Shown here piece after piece: positions 22,711 to 33,255 of a DNA stretch of 64,000 bases. Both the position numbers and the translations under genes were made by a program. Under the pieces are notes generated by a model that made no database searches, was not told the origin of the DNA, and saw only the letters and a list, made by a program, of their open reading frames with translations. The DNA comes from Asterias rubens (taxonomy: Eukaryota > Echinodermata > Asteroidea > Forcipulatida > Asteriidae). The number at the start of each line of letters is the position of its first letter. The first letter of the stretch is position 1. The DNA lies in NCBI RefSeq assembly GCF_902459465.1, contig NC_047073.1, forward strand, positions 9,115,036 to 9,179,035. The letters run 5' to 3'.

Positions 22711-23032
22711 AGTGTGCGAACACGATGACACGTCCGTTTCATCCTCGCCGTTTATCGCTAGGTCTGCCCTGTAGATATGAGTCGTGGACACTTGACGGCT
22801 TGCATTCCCTTAAGTGCCAAAGCTGATGTGTAAATAAAAATCAATGTACATTGTTAATAAACAGCTACTTAAGCGGAATGCTTTTAACGGAAATGCTATT
22901 TTAATTGGTTTTAAAATGCGTTTGTTCACAATTTAAACATAATATTTTGAGTTTTGCGTAATTATTATCGACTAAAAAATCAGGCCCCAACCTCAAGGTT
23001 TTGAAAAATTAAAAACACTTCTGCCTTTGACG

Positions 23033-23225
23033 TAGACTTGTGGACAAGTCGTTAAATCGGCCCCACGCGCTGAGATAGTGGTCTCGCGAGATCACTGCTC
23101 TCGCGCGAACTGATGGCTCCCCGATTTCGACTCTCGGGGAGCCATCAATTCGCGCGAGAGCAATGATCTCGCGAGACCACTATCTCAGCGCGTGGGGCCG
23201 ATTTAACGACTTGTCCACAAGTCTA
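23033..23225. mobile_element. 193-bp hairpin MITE with 9-bp target duplication
   Basis: An almost perfect palindrome, outer ends TAGACTTGTGGACAAGTC, with a short loop around 23125. Identical 9-mers CCTTTGACG flank it at 23024-23032 and 23226-23234. TAG...CTA ends and a 9-bp duplication resemble the 1-kb foldback at 28648. Confidence 0.85.
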
Positions 23226-23541
23226 CCTTTGACGGCGCACGTCAAAAAAGACAGTGCTTTGACGTCATGTCTTGTCTGGGAGTTTGCTTTGTTTGCTCCA
23301 CGCTACAACAAAGCGGCTATACAAATTGGAGCTCCCAACAATGACGTAACATGAGTGATTGCGTGAATGAGCTTTTCGCGAATCTTTCAGAAAAGCGCTG
23401 GATAAGGGTATTCAAAATGGTTATTTTTTACACAAGAAAAATCTAATTCTAGTCAAAAGACTCAATTTCCTTAATGATTGAACCCATTTTAAATTAATTT
23501 CAGCAAAGTTCACGACTTGACATTTTCGTTCAAGCAGGTCT

Positions 23542-23928
23542 TTAAAGGCAGTGGACACTATTGGTAATTACTTAAAATTATTATTAGCATAAAACCTTTC
23601 TTGGTGACGAGTAATAGGGAGAGGTTGATGGTAAAATACATTGTGAGAAACAGCTCCCTCTGAAGTGCCATAGTTTTTGAGAAAGAAGTAATTTTCAACG
23701 AATTTGATTTCAAGACCTCAAGTTTAGAACTTGAGGTCTCGAAATCAACCATCTAAACGCACAGAACTTCGTGTGACAAGGGTATTTTCTCTTTCATTAT
23801 TATCTCGCAAGTTCGATGACCGACTGAGCTCAAATTTTCACAGGTTTGTTATTTTATGCTTATGTTGAGATACACCAACTGTGAAGGCTAGTCTTTGATA
23901 ATTACCAGTGGTGTCCACTGGCTTTATT
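23542..23928. mobile_element. Family A MITE, copy 9
   Basis: Left TTAA with AGGCAGTGGACACTATTGG; right end GGTGTCCACTGGCTTTATT. Confidence 0.88.
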
Positions 23929-23934
23929 ATTTGT

Positions 23935-24062
23935 TTAACCCATACACCGAAGTGTGATAGCACTGTATACCCAGTACTTTCCCGAGCTCTGTGAAAAAAT
24001 TCACAGGCAAAATACTCGGGTGGAATTCGAACCCATGACCTTTGCAAGTTGAGAGCAGTGTC
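23935..24062 (-). mobile_element. S2 SINE, minus strand
   Basis: Complement reads GGGTTCGAATTCCACCCGAG, CTCGGGAAAGTACTGGGTAT and CTTCGGTGTATGGGTTAAAC, matching the 20450 copy. Confidence 0.75.
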
Positions 24063-24117
24063 TAATACCATTTTAGACCTCTGAGATTGCCCGGTAGCTA
24101 GATGCAGTTCAAATCCT

Positions 24118-24490
24118 ATGTTTTAGCAGTGGGTTCGAATCCCACCAGGGGCCAATTTCATAGAGCTGCTTAAGCAAAAAATTTGCTTAAGCACGAAAAT
24201 AGCTTGCTTGTTTTACACATGTTACTGGCCAAAATTTCATGCCATATACATTGCTTGTGATTGGTATTTAGCTGTTGTTTACTTAGCATAACAATTGAGT
24301 TGAGTCTTGGCCGGTAATCTGAATTTACAAAGCAAGGATTTTTTTGCTTAAGCAAAATTTTGTGCTTAAGCAGCTCTATGAAATTGGGCCCAGATAATAT
24401 GCCTGTCATTTGTTTTCACCGAGCTTGGAAAAGTATTGAGAATAGGTCTATACATTTCTAACACACATCGGTGTATATTATGGGTAAAGC
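24118..24490 (+). mobile_element. S2 SINE split by a family C MITE
   Basis: B box GGGTTCGAATCCCACC at ~24122, then a complete family C insertion, then the SINE tail ACACATCGGTGTATATTATG. Confidence 0.7.
24148..24392. mobile_element. Family C MITE, copy 4, nested in S2 SINE
   Basis: Inverted ends GGCCAATTTCATAGAGCTGC and GCAGCTCTATGAAATTGGGC with AAGCAAAAAATTTGCTTAAG inside. Confidence 0.88.
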
Positions 24491-24792
24491 GAAATTGTAT
24501 ATTATATATATTTTTTTTATCCCGGATGCTTTTTTACGTATGCTTTCGAAAAATATTTGTTTTCCTTATACAATAGTCTACGTGTCACTTTCGCATTTTT
24601 GTTGATCTTGAGTTTCGGCGTGTTTGTGTACGTTGTTGTTGTTGTTATTGTTTATGTTGTGGTGGTTTTTGGGAGAGATATTTGTTTGTTTGCTTGTCTG
24701 ATATTGTTTCTAACTTGTTTGATTGTTTGCTAAGATGTAAAGGGATATGTTTGGGTGTTTGAGATGTTTATTTGTTTGTTTGTGTGCTTGTT

Positions 24793-24931
<139 letters not shown>

Positions 24932-25120
24932 TTGTTTGTTTGTTGGTATGTTGGTTATATGTTTGTTTTTAACATTTCCATAAATCTCATAAACAATTTA
25001 ATGTTTTTTTTTTTAGTTTTGGGTGACGTCGTACTTGTTCCATCGAAATATTTACCCCCATCTCACTCTGTATAAATAATAAAATAAAAATAATTATGAA
25101 AAAATAGTTTTAACACTTAC

Positions 25121-25226
25121 GTGTGAGGATGAGGCACCAGCAGGATAGGGGGAAAAACCACACAAAGATTCCGAAGAGAAATGTCAACAGATTTTTCTGC
25201 AGCCAGATTCCCTCGCAGTGAGCCAT
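25121..25226 (-). CDS. Putative first coding exon of an unidentified membrane or secreted protein
   Basis: On the minus strand ATG at 25226 opens MAHCEGIWLQKNLLTFLFGI and continues through a strongly hydrophobic segment rich in Phe and Trp, then Cys-Trp-Cys, to a GTAAGT donor (complement of 25115-25120) in phase 1. This is a signal-anchor or first transmembrane helix (about residues 11-34). Later exons would lie at lower coordinates and were not recognised. The donor quality and protein-like composition support a real exon. No family is named. Confidence 0.5.
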
Positions 25227-25549
25227 CTCGACCAAAACGCACGTTCAATTGCACCAGCAGAGTGATCTGTTCACCCGATTTGAGAATACGATGCGTTTTA
25301 TCAACGATGATGATTGACTTGTCTTGATATCAGTCGCTATTTTTTGTACCAGTCACCGGCAGAAGGCGCACCGTCGACTTATTTGGGAAGCTGACTCCGA
25401 GGGACTGGGCGAGTCTATAAGGGTGCACCCCACTATTTAGGAGAAGAAAACAGAGCGTCGAGCCCATTATAATTGTATACACCCTTAAACTATTCTACAT
25501 TAAACATTATTTGAGAGCCCCAATAGGGTTTCAGAGACAAATCCCATCA

Positions 25550-25688
25550 GGGGACTTTTGGGACGCTAGGTGGCAGCAGACTTACCAGGTAAAATCCAAT
25601 GTTTTCGGTAATGTGCGCATGCTCAGAACTACGTAACCCTGGAATTTACCTGAAAAGTCTGCTGCCACCTAGCGTCCCAAAGCCTCCC
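25550..25688. mobile_element. Family H MITE with opposed CTCF-like motifs, copy 2
   Basis: Inverted ends GGGACGCTAGGTGGCAGCAG and CTGCTGCCACCTAGCGTCCC, inner words as in the 16194 copy. CGCTAGGTGGCAGCA agrees with the CTCF consensus at most core positions. Confidence 0.88.
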
Positions 25689-25732
25689 ATTGTGACCTGT
25701 TGACTTCCAACTTGATGTATTTTGGATGACAT

Positions 25733-26017
25733 TTGGCCCTAAAAATGGTCCTATTTGCTGAGAGGTGTCGGGATATACTTTTCAAGATTGATGCTTGGAG
25801 AAACCCTACGGAGGCCAAGGACTCCCTTTATAAAATTGAGCAGAGGATTAAAGTTCAAGTGTCAATGAATAATGTTCTTTATACTGTACAAACTTTGAGA
25901 CTTCTAAATATATTTTCGTCTGTTTTTGACTGTCGCATTTTTCACTGTATGCTGTGTGAGCTTATTAAATGGGTGCACACACAACTCTGGAGTGAAAGAA
26001 ACCAGATGTGTGTGTGA
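25733..26017 (+). CDS. Unassigned 94-codon ORF
   Basis: The reading frame contains a plausible helical stretch (CRDILFKIDAWRNPTEAKDS). No splice or homology evidence decides whether it is expressed, and it lies between repeats just after a MITE. Listed only as a candidate. Confidence 0.2.
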   Translation: MALKMVLFAERCRDILFKIDAWRNPTEAKDSLYKIEQRIKVQVSMNNVLYTVQTLRLLNIFSSVFDCRIFHCMLCELIKWVHTQLWSERNQMCV

Positions 26018-26274
26018 GAGATATCTCTTATCCAGTAAATCGTGTTGCGATATCGGCGACTACGCCAACAAAATGAACGCCTCGAATCGAGACTAATTCA
26101 CACGCACTGCCCTTGTTCACCGGTTTTCATAATGCTTGCAATTAAGCTCAAATTAAAGGAATCTTTGGATTTATTACAAGCCAGGTAATTACAACGGGAT
26201 GCATTGTTGAGTCAGCCATGACCTTTGGAACACAACAAGGCACAAAAGAAGTATTAAAGTCACCAACCTGTTAT

Positions 26275-26664
26275 TTAAAGACACTGGACACTAGTTTGGT
26301 AAAATGTCAAAGACCAGTCTTCTCACCTGGTGTATCTGCATATTATGCATAAAATAACAAACCTGTATTATTTTTAACTCAATTGGTCAGCCGAGTTGCG
26401 AGATAATAATGAACGAAAAAATGCCCTTGTCACACGAAGTTGTGTGCTTTCAGATGCTTGATTTCGAGACCTCAAATTCTAAATCTGAGGTCTCGAAATC
26501 AAATTCGTCGAAAATTACTTCTTTCTCGAAAACTACGTCACTTCAGAGGGTGCTGGTTCTCACGATGTTTTATACTATCAACCTCTCCCCATTACTTGTA
26601 TTCAAGAAAGGTGTTATGCTTATAACTATTTTGAGTAATTACCAATAGTGTCCACTGCCTTTAA
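26275..26664. mobile_element. Family A MITE, copy 10
   Basis: TTAA at both ends; GACACTGGACACTAGTTTGG and GTGTCCACTGCC. Confidence 0.88.
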
Positions 26665-26830
26665 GGCAGTGGACACCATTGGTAATTACTCCAAATAATT
26701 TTCGTCATAAAACCTTTCTTGATCAGGCAAATTACAATTATTTGTGACTGGTATTTCTTCTTATAGCAGTTTGGTAATTGTACTCAAAATAATTATAATC
26801 ATAAAACCTACTTGTTAAACTGCAAAAAAC
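26661..26830. repeat. Family A fragments abutting copy 10
   Basis: Starts from the shared TTAA with GGCAGTGGACACCATTGG, then two copies of the ATAAAACCTTTCTTG/ATAAAACCTACTTG section. Confidence 0.75.
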
Positions 26831-26904
26831 ACATGGTAAGTACGGATTTTTCTTGAGAAAAGTTTTATGTCTGGAGAAAGGTTATACGTTTGTTGCTTTG
26901 GCTG

Positions 26905-27296
26905 TTAAAGGCAGTGGACACTATTGGTGATTGTCAAAGACCAGTCTGCTCACTTGGGTGTATCTCAACATTATGCATAAATAATAACAAACCTGTGAAA
27001 ATTTGAACTCAATCGGTCATCGAAGTTGCGAGATAATAATGACAGAAAAAACACCCCTGTCACACGAAGTTGTGTGCTTTCAGATGCTTGATTTCAAGAA
27101 CTCAAGTTCTTTAAATCCGAGGTCTCGAAATCTACTTCGTGGAAAATTACTTCTTTCTTGAAAACTACGTCGTCAGAGGGGAGCCGTTTCTCACAATGTT
27201 TTAAACTATCAACAGCTCCCCATTACTCGTTACCAAGTAAGGTTTTATGTTAATAATTATTTTGAGTATGTACCAATAGTGTCGACTGCCTTTCAA
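26905..27296. mobile_element. Family A MITE, copy 11
   Basis: Left TTAA with AGGCAGTGGACACTATTGG, right GTGTCGACTGCCTTTCAA (TTAA decayed). Confidence 0.87.
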
Positions 27297-28097
27297 ATTT
27301 GGGGAAAATTTGCTACACACAATCATGAGTCGGTGAAATTCAAGAGGCGCAGGCAGGATGGAAGTTTGTGACAAAACGTTATTGCTTTATTTTAGGCGTA
27401 TTTGCAACGGTCTCCTTCACTTGTCTGCTCTCGCCGAATGCCAGTTAAAAGAATTGCAAGCGAATCTAGAATTAGAAACTTCAAACCAAAAACAATTCGC
27501 TAATCCCCCAGCAGCAACTTACTAAAATAACTGTTTTTTATTATGTAAAATTACCCGAGTGGTTCAAAATAACAAAATGCATTTGAGGACACACATGGTA
27601 AGACAACTTCAACATAAACATATTTCAACATAAACATAGCGAGGGTCAATTTTCAAGCATTATCATGGTTAAACAAAATCATATAATAATAGTATTTCTT
27701 TGTTTTTTTTTGCATCTTTGTGAGTGACAACTTTTGTAACGGTTCTATAATGATTATTAGTAGTATTTGGAAGGGATTTCTCGTGGTGTGGTTTGTATTT
27801 GGGGATATTGTTTGTTTAATTTCATTTTTTTATCCTGTTGCGCTTGGTATTTTCATAGAGTGGTATTTTTATCCAGAATTAATCAAAATCATCCAGCAAG
27901 TGCATCAATTAAATGCAGGCTCATTAACTTTACGCGGGAGACTCTACAATCTGCCGACAGAGGGCGCGATTCCTATTTAAATACTTAGTCAGATACCCTA
28001 AACCAAATTCAACGCTGAACGTATAGATGAAGTCGAGCTTGATAAATCACGTGTGTTCCATTCAGAAACGCATGCGGTATCAGAATTTCTCAAAAAC

Positions 28098-28226
28098 ATG
28101 GAAGGAGAGGAGTGACTTGCTTCTTCGAGAGAATTTTGCCCGCATTTGGCTCCATTTTACCGTTTCCTGAAAAAGAAACGGTAGTTATGAAGTGCAAGAC
28201 ATGTGCTCACAAAGTAAATGCAAAAA
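28098..28226 (+). pseudogene. POLR1H: POLR1H exon 1, disrupted N-terminal zinc ribbon
   Basis: ATG at 28098 gives MEGEE and then TGA. Other frames give RENF, CPH and GSILPFPEKETVVMKCKTC; together these match one RPA12 ribbon split by one-base shifts. Donor GTAAGT at 28227. Confidence 0.6.
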
Positions 28227-28647
28227 GTAAGTTTGGAATATATATATTTATTGTGGAAACCGGAGCTTGTAAAGTTGTGTGTGATAACCCCCTTGACTTG
28301 TGCGTTATTTATAAAAGGGGGTAGGCGGGGTCGGGACGTGGTCAAGGAGGCGGTGGGGGAGGAGGCTGATGCATGATCGCAACACTCAGACTTTGAATAT
28401 TAAACACGTTAATGCAAATTCAGCTCGAGTCTGATGATGTAAATGACCTGTGACTGATAATTTGTAGTTGACAAAAAATTTGACAATTTTTTTTAGGATA
28501 TAAAAAATTACATTCCTTTCACAGATTTTCAACAAAATGTAACACTTGTGTAAAGTTGTTTTTATTAATATTATCAGTGATTTTGTTTTCTTTGTATCAC
28601 TCAGCGATGACCGCATATTTTATATCACTACCAATTAATAGCACAGA

Positions 28648-29660
28648 TAGTTGCGATAATCGTAACCCTCCATCCTCCCGACAGTCGGAGACCGGAGGGT
28701 TACGACACAAGACTGATATTATCGGTGTAACTAGCAGTTTTGACCAGTTTTTGCCAGACTCGTGATCAGATTCGTCCTTTTTTTCCACTTTCCAAAATCA
28801 TGACAGACATTCTAAACACATGGAGTTGATCTTTATTGTATGACAACGTCATCTGGAACCCTTAAAACAACATCATGAAAATATTTGGCAGAAAAAACGA
28901 CAAAAACTTACCAAAAGACTGACCGAATATATCCATAATCCATAGCGGGACCAACTAGTGATTTTGAACGTCGCACTTGCTTGGCAACAACCAATCAGCG
29001 TGACCCAACCATCGATGTCGTATGCGTATCGGCCATTCCAGCTTGCAAACTCACCGCACTGTGTGTGTAAGCACCGATCCCCCGCACCGAGTGAGCGTGT
29101 GTTTGGCCATGTGGGGGTATGGAGCAGCACACGGTACTTACGAGCTGTATAGTTTGTGCACGCACGATGTTCATACAGTACATGTACATGTACATGTACA
29201 TGCCTGCATGCTGCGCACTCGGTGCGGGGGATCAGTGCTTACACACACAGGCGGTGAGTTTGCAAGCTGGAATGGCCGATACGCATACGACATCGATGGT
29301 TGGGTCACGCTGATTGGTTGTTGCCAAGCAAGTGCGACGTTCAAAATCACTAGTTGGTCCCGCTATGGATTATGGATATATTCGGTCAGTCTTTTGGTAA
29401 GTTTTTGTCGTTTTTTCTGCCAAATATTTTCATGATGTTGTTTTAAGGGTTCCAGATGACGTTGTCATACAATAAAGATCAACTCCATGTGTTTAGAATG
29501 TCTGTCATGATTTTGGAAAGTGGAAAAAAAGGACGAATCTGATCACGAGTCTGGCAAAAAATGGTCAAAACTGCTAGTTACACCGATAATATCAGTCTTG
29601 TGTCGTAACCCTCCGGTCTCCGACCGTCGGGAGGATGGAGGGTTACGATTATCGCAACTA
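28648..29660. mobile_element. 1,013-bp foldback element with 9-bp target duplication (Mutator-like candidate)
   Basis: Arms of about 450 bp (28648 to ~29095 and ~29215 to 29660) are near-perfect inverted copies starting TAGTTGCGATAATCG. Both sides carry the same 9-mer TAGCACAGA (28639-28647, 29661-29669). Long terminal repeats with 9-bp duplications are typical of Mutator-like elements. The spacer holds an alternating TACATG run. It lies in POLR1H intron 1. No transposase is encoded, so it is non-autonomous. Confidence 0.85.
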
Positions 29661-29722
29661 TAGCACAGACAGCATTTTTTGAATGAGTGAAAAGTCACTT
29701 ATTGTCTTCCTTCTCATTACAG

Positions 29723-29824
29723 CTGCATTACATGGTGTGGTCCATCATTAATACGTGCGTTTCAACTCACAAGAATGTTGAAGGTCGTCAGGAGGTCATC
29801 GACCAGAAAGACCTAAGACCACTG
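29723..29824 (+). pseudogene. POLR1H: POLR1H exon 2, disrupted
   Basis: Acceptor ATTACAG, donor GTGAGT, 102 bases. RPA12-like residues HGVVHH and YVRFNSQ read in one frame interrupted by TAA. The following NVEGRQEVIDQKDLRPL reads in the frame that joins exon 3 directly. Confidence 0.5.
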
Positions 29825-30149
29825 GTGAGTGAAACACTGGAGTTTTATCTTACATGTCTTAGGAATTGTCCAAATTGTTTAGGTTTATATCTTGATGTTT
29901 ACATACAGAAATGTTTGTACATTATTGTTGTTTAGTTGCCCCTGCTAGAACCATCAAAACATTTTGTTTTTATTTTTTCTTGCAGAGGTTTCAACATTTA
30001 TATTACTCTGAATTTTTTTAAATTGGTTTATGAAAAAAAAGATGCACAATAGATGAAATTTATTAGGTGATTTATTGCATATGGTTTCTTTTGAAGAATA
30101 TAACTCCCAACATATTTAGGTTCACCATTTTGTTTTTCTTCAGGAAAGA

Positions 30150-31200
30150 CACAAAAACGAATCAGTGTAAAGGGTTTGCCACCTGTAGGGGGACCTCTGG
30201 TCAATTATGAAATGGTTTGAAAGAAAAAGGCACAATTTCGTTTTGAATAAAAGGTGGTTTATCATTTTGTAAATTTTGAAAAAAAAGCAACCCCAAAGTT
30301 CTTTGTTGGTACTTGTTTATTTTATTTCAGAGGTTTTATCCCTCTGAAAACAGCAAAATTCAGTGACAAAGGTTCGCCAACCATAAGGAAACCTCTGGCC
30401 AATGTTTTAACTGTTTTAGTTGAAAAATGTACCACTTCGTTTTAAAAGGCTTGGTAATTTGGTAATTTTTGAAAATTACCCTCCCCTCCCCAAATATTTG
30501 GTCAGAAATAGTTTTGTTTTTTTATATTTAACTCGTAAGAAGAGCAACATTCAGTGATATGGGTTCGCCACCCGTAGGGAAACTTCTGGCAAATTTTTTA
30601 ACTGTGTTTAGTACCACTTCATTTTAAAAGGCGATTTTTTTTTATAATTTGGTAGGTTTAGAAATTACCCTCTTCCCTCCCCAAATATTTGGTTAGAAAT
30701 ATTTGTTTTATTTCAGAAGGTTTATATTTAACCTTTAAGAAGAGCAACAATCAATGATATGGGTTCGCCTCCCATAGGGAAACCGCTGGTAATTTTTTTA
30801 ACTGTGTTTAATTGAAAAAAGTACCACTTCATTTTAAACGGTAATTTTTTTTATAATATGGTAATTTGGGAAAATTACCCCCCCCCCCCAAATATTTGGT
30901 TAGAAACAGTTTTATATCGGAGGTTTTTTATTTAACTCTTTAGAAGAGCAAACTTAAGTGATATGGGTTCGCCACCCATAGTGAAACCTCTAGCCAATTT
31001 TTTAACTGCTGTGTATTAATTGAAAAATTTGCCACTTCATATTAGGTGATTTATTTGGCAAGTCTTGAAAAATAAGCCCCACAATATTTGGTTTTATATT
31101 TTTAACTCTGAAACCAGAAGAGCAGAAATTCAGTAACAAAGGGTTCGCCACCCGTAAGGACAACCCTAGCCAATATTTTGGAAAAGTTTGGAAAAAAAGC
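30150..31200. repeat. POLR1H: ~195-bp tandem satellite in POLR1H intron 2, ~6 units
   Basis: Phrases GGTTCGCCACCCGTAGGGAA, AACCTCTGGCCAATTTTTTA and TACCACTTCATTTTAAAAGG recur near 30171, 30373, 30564, 30762, 30967 and 31145. Confidence 0.87.
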
Positions 31201-31469
31201 AAACCTTATATGTTGATGTATCGAAATCTCTTATTGATTGATCGCTACTGTGCCAGGGTTTTGCTTCTTTCTGTTTTCTCAGCAAGTAGAACCAGTAGAT
31301 CTGTTTTGCTGAAACTTTCACAGTTTTACTTCATCTTTCTATGTTTTGTCCATTAATCATTGAGAAACAAAACAAAAAAACTTATGGCCCTACCTTTTAG
31401 GCGTATTATCAATGCTTGGTTATTTTTCATCACTTCTTAATTTCATTTTTGTATCTGGTCTGGTTTCAG

Positions 31470-31579
31470 ATTGACAGGGCATGTGCCAAGTGCCGTCACA
31501 ATGGACTTCATTGCCACACCAGGCAAACACGATCAGCTGATGAAGGACAAACCGTCATCTATTTCTGCCCATCATGCAA
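31470..31579 (+). CDS. POLR1H: POLR1H exon 3: C-terminal TFIIS-type zinc ribbon
   Basis: Acceptor TTTCAG, donor GTAAGT. Contains CAKC and CPSC zinc pairs around [21 protein letters not shown] is the acidic-loop signature shared by RPA12, RPC11 and TFIIS; the full context favours RPA12. Confidence 0.9.
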
Positions 31580-31619
31580 GTAAGTTAATCACTACTTAAA
31601 GTCACCTGGAAATAGAATT

Positions 31620-32150
31620 TGTTTTCTTTCAAACATAAGAGTATATGCTTACGAACAATAAAACAATTTTTTTTAGTAATTGTTTATCACGATTTATATG
31701 TTTAAAAAATATATAAAGTTGTTTGGATGGCTGACTCCGCCTACCCCTTTTGTGACGTCAATCGAGGCAGACTTTGCCTGCAATGCGTATAGTAAACACA
31801 CGTGTAAACACAAGTACATGTACGTCCAAGTCAAAAGTTGGTACATTTCAAAAAGTGTTTTTCTGCATTCATCAGCAATACACCTGGTCGGTGTTTTGTT
31901 TTGAATCGTACAAACTCACGACTTGGTCCGTAGATGTACTTTGCAATTGTGTTTACTCTACGCATTACAGGCAAAGTCTGCCTCGATTGACGTCACGAAC
32001 AGCGCCCTCTCGGGTCGGGTCTACTCTTAAATTTGTAAATAACATAAGAACTGATTTTTTAAAACCTTAGTTAACTGTTTATTCACATTCCACTCATCAA
32101 AACACATATTAGTGACAAAAGCTTTATTTGGAAAAAATACCACTTCCAGG
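31620..32150. repeat. Inverted-repeat element in POLR1H intron 3 region
   Basis: GACTTTAAAGTGATTTTCAG-like ends are diverged: AAAGTCACCTGGAAATAGAA (~31598) versus CACTTCCAGGTGACTTTAAA (~32141). Inner opposed GACGTCAATCGAGGCAGACT (~31756) and AGTCTGCCTCGATTGACGTC (~31975). About 560 bp. Confidence 0.7.
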
Positions 32151-32154
32151 TGAC

Positions 32155-32330
32155 TTTAAACCTGGTTCATACTTCCTGCAAATGCAAAGTGAATTTTGGC
32201 GACCCAGCCCTGTTTAGTTAACGAATGTTTCAAAGAGGTTGAACACAGTTCAACTGTTGCGAGTGATTCATTGCGAGTTTGTGACAACAAAATTTGTTCG
32301 CATTTGCAGGAAGTATGAACTGGGCTTTAG
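32155..32330. repeat. Short inverted-repeat element
   Basis: GGTTCATACTTCCTGCAAAT (~32163) and ATTTGCAGGAAGTATGAACT (~32303) are inverted ends of a ~165-bp MITE. Confidence 0.75.
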
Positions 32331-32626
32331 GCTTGTAGATCCTTTTAGGTTTATCATACAGTTTCCATAGATTGTGCCAGGGGTAGTAGGTACCTGTGAG
32401 GGCAGAGATGGTTCTTGTGATTTATTTATCACTACATATTTGGCTGCACAGCACAGGCAATTTCTGAGTTGGTTTGATGAATGAAATAAATGGTCCATTG
32501 ATCAGGGGTAACATTGTTGAAGAGCCACGAGCGTCACTGAATGACGGATTTCAGTGCTACATGCGGATTAGTACAAGCAGAAATTCACTGTTCATATGAC
32601 ATGTGTGTAAACCCTTGTCGGAAGTG

Positions 32627-33006
32627 TCATGGCTGAGCGGTTAAGAGCATCAAGTTCAAACTCTGGTGTTTCTGATAAGCAGAGTGTGGGTTCGAATCCC
32701 CAGCCGTGACACTTGTGTCCTTAAGCGAGACACTTAACCATTGCTTCGCCCTTCGGATTGGATGTAAAGCCGCAGGTCCCATTTAAAAGAACGCAGTGCA
32801 TGCACTTATCGAAAAAGAGAAGGGGTTCGCCCTGGTGTTCCTGGCTTTGGCTGCTGTATGCGCCGTAGCACCATGTACACCATTACATGGTGTGCTAAGG
32901 ATTAGGTCTCATAATTTCAAATCTTCATCCCACTCACCTTGCAGTAAAAATATTTGGCGCTTTGTATCCTTTGGAAAAGGCGCGTTATAAATACGTTTAT
33001 TATTAT
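32627..33006 (+). mobile_element. tRNA-derived SINE S1, near full length
   Basis: GTCATGGCTGAGCGGTTAAG (A box) and GGGTTCGAATCCCCAG (B box), then a body ending GGCGCGTTATAAATACGTTT and an ATT-rich tail. Lies in POLR1H intron 3, sense. Confidence 0.88.
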
Positions 33007-33107
33007 AATTTTTAATATTGTTGTTATTATTAAAGCACAATATGGTTACAAGTGCATCCATCAGCAAAACAGAAACCAACAAAACATGCAATTGGATCTT
33101 GCGAAGG

Positions 33108-33213
33108 ATCTGCGGTGAACTTTACAAAGAGTTAAGACTAGTCTTATCTTGTTATGACAAGTTACTCGTCTAACTTACGACTTAGTCCTAACTCTTTGTG
33201 AAATCGACCCCAG
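33108..33213. mobile_element. Family B foldback, copy 4
   Basis: AACTTTACAAAGAGTTAAGA and CTAACTCTTTGTGAAATCGA inverted ends; lies just before POLR1H exon 4. Confidence 0.8.
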
Positions 33214-33255
33214 GATGGTTAAGTAATTGTTTTATATATTTTTTTATATTTACAG

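Noticed and set aside
27358..27525. 55-codon ORF MEVCDKTLLLYFRRICNG...
   Set aside because: Length is within chance expectation and no splice, homology or promoter support was found.
29022..29435. 137-codon ORF across the 1-kb foldback
   Set aside because: It reads through the arm and the TACATG spacer. The arm part appears twice only because of the inverted repeat. No domain is seen.
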